A stretch of 37,321 nt of DNA from Acidobacteriota bacterium (GTDB lineage Bacteria; Acidobacteriota; Terriglobia; Bryobacterales; Bryobacteraceae): NCBI GenBank assembly GCA_025354525.1, contig JANXMS010000238.1, positions 1 to 37,321 of the forward strand, in the 5' to 3' direction. Shown here one piece after another: positions 32,577-37,321 of the stretch. The notes under the pieces were generated by a model. It had not been told where the DNA came from. It searched no databases and was given only the letters and a program-made list of their open reading frames with translations. A program made the position numbers and the translations under genes. Numbering within the stretch: the stretch's first letter is position 1; each line of letters starts with the position of its first letter.

Positions 32577-32602
32577 AAGGCTTCTAGTGTCTCCCATGCG
32601 GT

Positions 32603-32630
32603 TTACAATAGGATGCCACAGTTGTGTCAA
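32603..32630 (-). promoter_or_regulatory. Candidate sigma-70-type promoter of the TonB-dependent receptor gene
   Basis: On the minus strand a perfect TTGACA (32630-32625) is followed after 16 bp by TTGTAA (32608-32603), placed 27 bp before the receptor's ATG. It lies in the gap after the nucleoside hydrolase stop codon, so the receptor gene probably has its own promoter. Confidence 0.5.
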
Positions 32631-32635
32631 TTGCG

Positions 32636-33610
32636 TTACAAGAGCAATACAGACCAAAAGAGCCGTTGGAACTTGGCGGCGTCGGCGGCGGTGGCGAAAG
32701 TGACATTGGGTTTGAGGGCGGGGACGCGGATGAGGCGGCCGCGTTGGCTGGATCGCTTTCGGACGTTGATGGCGACGTTTTCGAATTGGGCGAGAGAGGG
32801 GGCGACGAGAATGGCGGCGGCGAGGGGGTCCCAGGCGAAGTATTGACCTTTGGCGATGGAGTTGGCTTCGGTACGGAGGAGTTCGACGGCTAGCCAGGTG
32901 GCGGGATTAAGGCGGAGGGCCTCCATGCGTTCGAGATCTGCGATGGTGAAGGGGACTTGGCTGGTAGCGTCGAGGCTGACGAAGCGGAGTTTCCAGCTGG
33001 TGGCGAGGACGCGTTCGAGAGCGACAGGATCGAGAAAGGCGTTCCATTCGGCGTCGGGGGCGGCGGGGACGTTTCCGGGAACGCGGAGGGCACCGCCCAT
33101 CCAGGTGAGTTCGCGGACGGCGAAGCCGAGGCGGGGTTCGTGGTGGAGAGCGAGGGCGAAGTTGGTGAGTGGGCCGAGGGCGAGGACGTCGACGGTGGGG
33201 CCGTGGAGGAGGCGACGTTTGAGGAAGGCTGCGGCGGGTTCGTTTTGTGGAGCGACGGTGGAGGCGGGGAGTTGGCGGAGGAGTCGGTTGGCGGCGGCGC
33301 GCCATTCGGAGGGGAAGGCGGAGGTGCCTTCTAGGGGGCGGGCGGCCCCGATGAAGACGGGGATCTTGGTCTGCTTGCAGAAAGCCAGGAGACGGGTGAC
33401 GGTTTCGGCGCCGGCGGTGGGATTGGCGAGGCCGTGGACGGTGGTGATGGCTTCGATTTGGATGTCGGTGCGTTGGAGCAGGAAGAGAAGGGCTAGCAGG
33501 TCGTCGGTGCCGGCGTCGGTATCGACGATGACGCGACGGGGTTGTTGCGCCCACAGAGATAGGCCTAAAGTAATTGCCAAGACGAGCCGATAACAACTCA
33601 AGGGACGCAT
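32636..33610 (-). CDS. Secreted nucleoside hydrolase (IUNH family)
   Basis: This is a 324-residue inosine/uridine-preferring nucleoside hydrolase that would split the N-glycosidic bond of ribonucleosides. The Ca-binding signature is DTDAGTDD (residues 30-37), with Ala in place of the usual Pro or Ser. Further family segments are TTVHGLANP, ALGPLTNFALAL and TWMGGALRVPGN, with a C-terminal WDPLAA carrying the conserved Asp. A signal peptide (residues 1-21, LVLAITLGLSLWAQ) predicts export. I chose the ATG at 33610: aaagg lies 7-11 bp before it and the signal peptide starts there. Its start codon overlaps the divergent hydrolase's start. Confidence 0.87.
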   Translation of the reverse strand: MRPLSCYRLVLAITLGLSLWAQQPRRVIVDTDAGTDDLLALLFLLQRTDIQIEAITTVHGLANPTAGAETVTRLLAFCKQTKIPVFIGAARPLEGTSAFPSEWRAAANRLLRQLPASTVAPQNEPAAAFLKRRLLHGPTVDVLALGPLTNFALALHHEPRLGFAVRELTWMGGALRVPGNVPAAPDAEWNAFLDPVALERVLATSWKLRFVSLDATSQVPFTIADLERMEALRLNPATWLAVELLRTEANSIAKGQYFAWDPLAAAILVAPSLAQFENVAINVRKRSSQRGRLIRVPALKPNVTFATAADAAKFQRLFWSVLLL

Positions 33611-34661
33611 GAAAAGCCTTTCGCCTATTTTCCGCAATCTAGTCGCCGTTGCAATCTTTTGTTTGCCGGTGTGTGCCGGAGCATTGCCGGATGGGGGGGG
33701 TGGTGCGGCAGCGGAGCGGGCATTTGCTGGGGTTTTAGCGAAATACGGGATTTCCGGTGGAGCTCTGGCGATTGTGCGGGATGGGGAGTTCGTATCCACT
33801 CGTGGCTTTGGTCGTAGTGCGGACGATGCTGTTTTCCCGATTGCGAGCTGTTCGAAGCCGATTACGGTGGCGGCGGCGATGGTTTTGGTGGGCGAAGGTC
33901 GGCTGCGGTTGGATGAGCCAGCGTGGGCGATTGTGCCGGAGTTTGTGTCTTGGAGGCGAGACCGCCGATTGGACTCGATTACGGTTCGGGATTTGATAGA
34001 GCATTCGGGCGGATGGGACCGGACGGCGACGGGACGGGACGAAGACGTCGTCGCGGCGTCGATGAAAACGGGGCGAACGACGGGGGAGCTTCTCCGAGCG
34101 ATCGCCGGGCAGCCATTGGATTTTGCGCCGGGGTCTCGTCGGCAGTACTCGAACGTCGGGGCGCTTCTGCTGGGGGCGATTGTAGAGAAAGTGAGTGGAC
34201 AGGCTTATGAGGCGTTTGTGCGGGAGCGGGTGTTGGCTCCGCTGGGCATGGAGCGGACGGGCTTGAGCGCTACATCGGAGGTACGGCGGTGGGGCGGGGC
34301 GGCGGGATTGGCGGGGTCGATGCCGGATTTGGTTCGTTTTGTGGACAGTGTGGGGGAGGCGGGTTGGGCGCAGAGCGGGGCTTTGCATGACCACGGACTG
34401 GCTTGGATGTATCGGGGAGCTGATGGTATCTCGGTGGCTTGGGCGGTGGATGGCTCGCCGGTGGAGGGCGACTTCAGGGCTGAGGCGGAGGAGGCGATTT
34501 TGGCGGCGATGGGTAGTCGGGAGCGGTCGGTGGAAGCGAGTGCTGGCCCGGGGGAGGGCGCTGGGATGCGGCGCAGTCGGACAAGGAAGTTTAAGCCCCC
34601 GGTGTACAACTCAAAGAAGCACCGAGCAATGGTGTATAAAAAGCCTCGGATTCGGCGTTAG
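33609..34661 (+). CDS. Serine hydrolase of the class C beta-lactamase/esterase family, with altered third motif
   Basis: This 350-residue protein has a signal peptide (NLVAVAIFCLPVCAGA). The catalytic SxxK is S80-C-S-K83 and the second motif is Y180-S-N182, with a following VGALLLGAIVEKVSG helix. The third motif, usually K/HTG, appears as AVDGSPVEG, so the expected Lys or His is missing. The protein is shorter than typical members and ends in a strongly basic tail (RRSRTRKFKPPVYNSKKHR). It may be an esterase or peptidase with altered specificity, or have a damaged 3' end. It is divergent from the nucleoside hydrolase gene; ribosome-binding site aaggga. Confidence 0.75.
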   Translation: MKSLSPIFRNLVAVAIFCLPVCAGALPDGGGGAAAERAFAGVLAKYGISGGALAIVRDGEFVSTRGFGRSADDAVFPIASCSKPITVAAAMVLVGEGRLRLDEPAWAIVPEFVSWRRDRRLDSITVRDLIEHSGGWDRTATGRDEDVVAASMKTGRTTGELLRAIAGQPLDFAPGSRRQYSNVGALLLGAIVEKVSGQAYEAFVRERVLAPLGMERTGLSATSEVRRWGGAAGLAGSMPDLVRFVDSVGEAGWAQSGALHDHGLAWMYRGADGISVAWAVDGSPVEGDFRAEAEEAILAAMGSRERSVEASAGPGEGAGMRRSRTRKFKPPVYNSKKHRAMVYKKPRIRR

Positions 34662-34664
34662 ACT

Positions 34665-34690
34665 CAATCCATACTAATCTGATAGGATTG
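34665..34690 (+). promoter_or_regulatory. Candidate operator before cysH
   Basis: An inverted repeat caatcc (34665-34670) and ggattg (34685-34690) encloses 14 bp. It includes tgataggatt at 34680-34689, close to tgatcggaat before the sulfite reductase gene. The form is reminiscent of Rrf2-family operators, but no regulator gene is in the window. Confidence 0.35.
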
Positions 34691-34701
34691 GAGGTGATTC
34701 C

Positions 34702-35445
34702 ATGACTTGCTCATTTCCCGCCTCCGGCACTCCGCCTCAGGATTTATTGCGATGGGCTATGTCGCAATTTGGAGATCGTTTTGCGATCACGACCTCGTTT
34801 CAGCGCGAGGGTATGGTTTTGTTGGATATGGCGGTGCGGTTGGACCGTCGGGTACGGATTTTGACGTTGGATACGGGTCGTCTTCCGGAGGAGACGTACA
34901 CGATGATCGAGCGGGTGCGGGAGCGATACGCGATTTCGGTGGAGATGGTTCAGCCCGCCGGGGACGAGGTGGAGGGGATGGTGATGCAACACGGTCCGAA
35001 CCTCTTCTATGGGGGAGTGCCGGAGCGGAAGTTGTGCTGCCAGATTCGAAAGGTCCGTCCGTTGGAGCGGAAGTTGGCGGAGTTGGATGCCTACGCGGTG
35101 GGATTGCGGCGGGAGCAATCGGCGACGCGGGAGAGTGTGGCGGCTGTGAGCGAGGTGGGTGGGAAGGTGAAGCTGAGTCCGCTGGCGGAGTGGAGTTCGG
35201 GGCAAGTGGGAGAGTATTTGGCGGCGCACGAGGTGCCGGAGCATCCTTTGTACGCGGAGGGCTATCCTTCGATAGGGTGTGGCCCTTGTACGAGGGCGAC
35301 GAAGGCGGGCGAGGGGGAGCGGGCGGGTCGGTGGTGGTGGGAAGATTCGGCGGACAAGGAGTGCGGTTTGCATTTTACGCCGGCGGGAAAGGTGATGAGG
35401 ACGGTGGACGTGTTACTGGAACAGGTGTTGCAAGGGAATGCATAA
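34702..35445 (+). CDS. cysH: Adenylyl-sulfate (APS) reductase, CysH family
   Basis: This 247-residue enzyme reduces activated sulfate to sulfite. Motifs: substrate loop [20 protein letters not shown] and [11 protein letters not shown]. It has the four cluster cysteines of APS reductases, C112-C113 and C193-xx-C196 (CC then CGPC), which bind [4Fe-4S]. This indicates use of APS rather than PAPS. The catalytic Cys is C221 in KECGLH near the C-terminus. A strong ribosome-binding site (ggaggtgat) precedes the ATG. It overlaps cysC by 8 bp. Thioredoxin is the likely electron donor (family knowledge). Confidence 0.93.
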   Translation: MTCSFPASGTPPQDLLRWAMSQFGDRFAITTSFQREGMVLLDMAVRLDRRVRILTLDTGRLPEETYTMIERVRERYAISVEMVQPAGDEVEGMVMQHGPNLFYGGVPERKLCCQIRKVRPLERKLAELDAYAVGLRREQSATRESVAAVSEVGGKVKLSPLAEWSSGQVGEYLAAHEVPEHPLYAEGYPSIGCGPCTRATKAGEGERAGRWWWEDSADKECGLHFTPAGKVMRTVDVLLEQVLQGNA

Positions 35446-35965
35446 GGGATTTGCGTTGTGGTTCACGGGGATGAGCGGGGCGGGGAAGTCGACGCTGTCG
35501 CAGCGGATTTATGACCGGCTGAAGGCGCAGGGGGCACGCGTCGAGTTGTTGGACGGGGACGAGGTGCGGGAGCACCTTTCGAAGGGGCTGGGTTTTTCGC
35601 GGGAGGATCGGGATACGAACGTCCGGCGGATTGGGTTTGTGGCGCAGTTGCTGGCGCGGAACGGGGTGATTGCGATTACCGCGGCGATTTCGCCGTATAG
35701 GGAGGCGCGGGGCGAGGTACGGGCGCGGGTGGAAAATTTCGTCGAGGTTTTCATGGACGCGCCGGTTAGCGTGCTGGCTGAGCGGGATGTGAAGGGGTTG
35801 TATAAGAAGGCGTTGGCGGGCGAGATAACGCATTTTACGGGCGTTTCGGACCCCTATGAGGCTCCGCTCGATCCGGATGTCCGGTGCGATACGGCGCGTG
35901 AGCCGATTGAGGAGAGCGAAGCCAAAGTGTGGGCAAGGCTTCAGGAGTTGGGGCTGATCGAGTAA
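35438..35965 (+). CDS. cysC: Adenylylsulfate kinase
   Basis: This 175-residue cytoplasmic kinase phosphorylates APS to PAPS. Walker A is GMSGAGKST (11-19), followed by [11 protein letters not shown] and the APS-binding [17 protein letters not shown], then ISPYREAR and KGLYKKA, all standard. The length is normal. Its presence beside an APS-type CysH is notable, since APS reductase does not need PAPS. PAPS may serve sulfotransferases instead (inference). It starts inside the end of cysH; the PHP gene follows after 8 bp. Confidence 0.94.
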   Translation: MHKGFALWFTGMSGAGKSTLSQRIYDRLKAQGARVELLDGDEVREHLSKGLGFSREDRDTNVRRIGFVAQLLARNGVIAITAAISPYREARGEVRARVENFVEVFMDAPVSVLAERDVKGLYKKALAGEITHFTGVSDPYEAPLDPDVRCDTAREPIEESEAKVWARLQELGLIE

Positions 35966-35973
35966 CCTAGAGG

Positions 35974-36475
35974 TTGATCGACTTACATAGCCATACGGAT
36001 GCCTCGGATGGGACCGATACCCCTCACGAGTTGATAGATCGGGCGCGAGCGGTTGGGTTACGGGCGCTGGCGATTACAGATCACGATACGCTTTTTGGGT
36101 ATGAGCAGGCTCTGCCGTACGCGGAGAGTTTTGGATTCGATCTGGTTTGTGGGATTGAGCTTTCGACGAAGTTTCATGGAAAGACGGTGCATTTGCTGAC
36201 CTATTTTCCGAACTCGGCACCAACGGTGGCGTTTCGGGAATGGCTGCGGGAGCAGCAGGCGTATCGGCGGGATCGGAACGTTCGGCTGATTGCGAAGCTG
36301 AATGAGGTGGGGGTGGCGATTACGCTGGCGGAGGTGGAGGCGATTGGGAAGACGATGACGGGTCGACCGCATTTTGCTCGGGTTTTGATGCACAAGGGCT
36401 ATGTGGGGACGATTCAGGGGGCGTTCGATCAGTATTTGGCGGAGGATGGGCTGGCGTACGTGGAACGGGAAGACC
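35974..36475 (+). CDS. PHP-domain phosphoesterase, truncated at the 3' end
   Basis: The N-terminal ~167 residues belong to a PHP-family metal-dependent phosphoesterase, of the type that can hydrolyse 3',5'-bisphosphonucleosides such as PAP. Motifs are IDLHSHTDASDGTDTP, ALAITDHDTLFGY, CGIELSTKFHGKTVHLL and RPHFARVLMHKGY. The start is TTG at 35974. The homology ends at AYVERED, where family members continue for another ~110 residues with further His/Asp ligands. The next codons (to a stop at 36537-36539) are unrelated sequence of different composition. So the gene is cut by a rearrangement or assembly join. Position after cysH-cysC fits PAP recycling. Confidence 0.8.
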
Positions 36476-37321
36476 CTCTCTGTCTTGTACCGGACACACT
36501 TGCATCTCTCAATTGCATTCAGCAGCGCCGTCAGTGATAAGCATCCAAGAAAATAAGACCCGGACAACCGGAAAACAGGCTGTGCTCTTGCCGTTGTCTG
36601 TCAAAGTCCGAGTGCGGCAATCTTCCCTGCATGTCTACACGCTATCCATTATTCACTTGAGGCTGCATGGCTGCCGTTCTTCGTAGTTTGTTTGTCATCG
36701 GCCCGCCACAGATCTCATGGACGCAAAACCCGCCGCCAAGCTTCTCCGTCCGTCCCTGCGGCCTTCCGGCTCACCTTGAGGGGGTGAAAGTCGCCGTTGT
36801 TCGTAAAGAGCAGGCACTGTCCGATGCTGCCCCGCTTGGGGCCGTACTCGAGGTGCTGTTGCCTCAGAAATCAGCCCGCTCAAAAATTGAAGTGCGCGGC
36901 TCTGTTATAGTCTAGTCGGCAGGCGCACACCGCAATCTATGTGCTGAGGACGATAAGGCTGCACTGCTGGCTGTATGATGCACGAGAAACGAGTACTGAA
37001 CTTCCTCTTGCTCTTGAAATGATCAGGAACGAAGTACTGCTCTTCCTTCTTTCCTGTATGCGACACGAGCTGAGCTTATAGCTCCAAGCGCGTAAGGATG
37101 TTGCAAGTGCGAATGTTGAAAACGACGAGAAGGGCAGCCCTGAGGAGCTCCCCTGAAAAGAAGTTGTTGGGCGCTCTCGAAAAGGTGGTGCGCTTCTCTT
37201 ACGAATTGTGTTGTCTTCAGTTGTGTCCCGTTTTTCTTATGGCCTACGAGTCAAAGCTTTTTCCAGAACGCTACTCTATTTTAGAAAGCGTTCTCTCAGG
37301 TCTTCACTTAGGACCTGCTTC
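36476..37321. other. Foreign-looking DNA with no recognisable bacterial gene
   Basis: Composition changes from strongly GC-rich, G-biased DNA to mixed sequence with many T/C-rich runs (ctcttccttctttcct, cgtttttctta). No long gene with family motifs is seen. On the minus strand, 36775-36870 holds a protein-like stretch containing LEYGPKRGSIGQCLLFTNNG, ending at ctcaag before gtgag, which looks like an exon and a 5' splice site. This could be eukaryotic DNA joined by misassembly, or an unknown insertion. The open frame itself is only about 50 codons. Confidence 0.4.

Noticed and set aside
36718-36870. Bacterial gene in the 3' tail
   Set aside because: Only ~50 codons, no start or ribosome-binding site; noted only as exon-like sequence in the junction finding.

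Overview
The window looks like chromosomal DNA of a high-GC member of the Acidobacteriota, probably near the Solibacter/Bryobacter group. This is inferred from gene content: a DUF1549/DUF1553 plus DUF1501 gene pair, a large Oar-like TonB-dependent receptor with an N-terminal carboxypeptidase-regulatory domain, a TPR plus FG-GAP (CRTAC1-like) secreted protein, a DUF4332 protein, a GGDD-type phosphofructokinase and LPS heptosyltransferases. No rRNA, tRNA or CRISPR array was seen. The window starts exactly at a repeat-unit boundary and ends in DNA of clearly different character, so it may be a whole assembled contig (inference).

Layout. 1-1303: a phytanoyl-CoA dioxygenase-family gene on the minus strand, followed downstream by three decayed tandem copies of its own 3' end. 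1321-4152: an LPS-type operon (waaF, a degenerate nucleotidyltransferase, a second heptosyltransferase, an isoprenylcysteine-methyltransferase-like membrane protein). 4139-5370: GNAT acetyltransferase and SlyD-like FKBP on the minus strand. 5381-6010: a decayed membrane-protein gene. 6074-7911: a probable PPi-dependent phosphofructokinase and a methyltransferase. 7920-11493: the DUF1549/DUF1553 and DUF1501 pair, meeting the convergent TPR/FG-GAP gene (11470-13404). 13484-15700: sulfite/nitrite reductase and a DUF4332 protein whose ribosome-binding site sits in a hairpin loop. 15697-17820: a single-AAA ClpC-like ATPase and an SDR on the minus strand. 17853-22288: a tightly overlapping tetrapyrrole operon (ccsA/hemX, hemA, hemC, cobA-hemD fusion). 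Its product, precorrin-2, leads to siroheme, the cofactor of the sulfite reductase. 34702-35965 adds APS reductase (cysH) and APS kinase (cysC), so most of assimilatory sulfate reduction is present in two places.

22289-29168 is a disturbed zone. It holds a YCII gene and an ECF sigma gene (SIM/SigJ type), both pseudogenes, with a ~160-bp dispersed repeat inserted in the sigma gene. It also holds a secreted small protein, an O-methyltransferase, and a coupled three-gene minus-strand unit: MoxR-like AAA ATPase, a 610-residue TraB/ChaN/DUF5682-like protein, and DUF4197 with an in-frame TGA. Two further inverted repeat copies enclose a fragment of a UDP-glucose-dehydrogenase-like gene. The plus strand is G-rich outside about 17-29 kb and C-rich inside it, whichever way the genes run, which suggests that this block is inverted.

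29169-36475: TonB-dependent receptor, nucleoside hydrolase, a divergent serine hydrolase whose start codon overlaps that of the nucleoside hydrolase, cysH, cysC, and a PHP-domain phosphoesterase cut off abruptly near 36475. From there to 37321 the DNA has lower GC and no recognisable bacterial gene.

The best candidate for an undescribed system is the MoxR ATPase / TraB-like / DUF4197 unit at 24675-28079.
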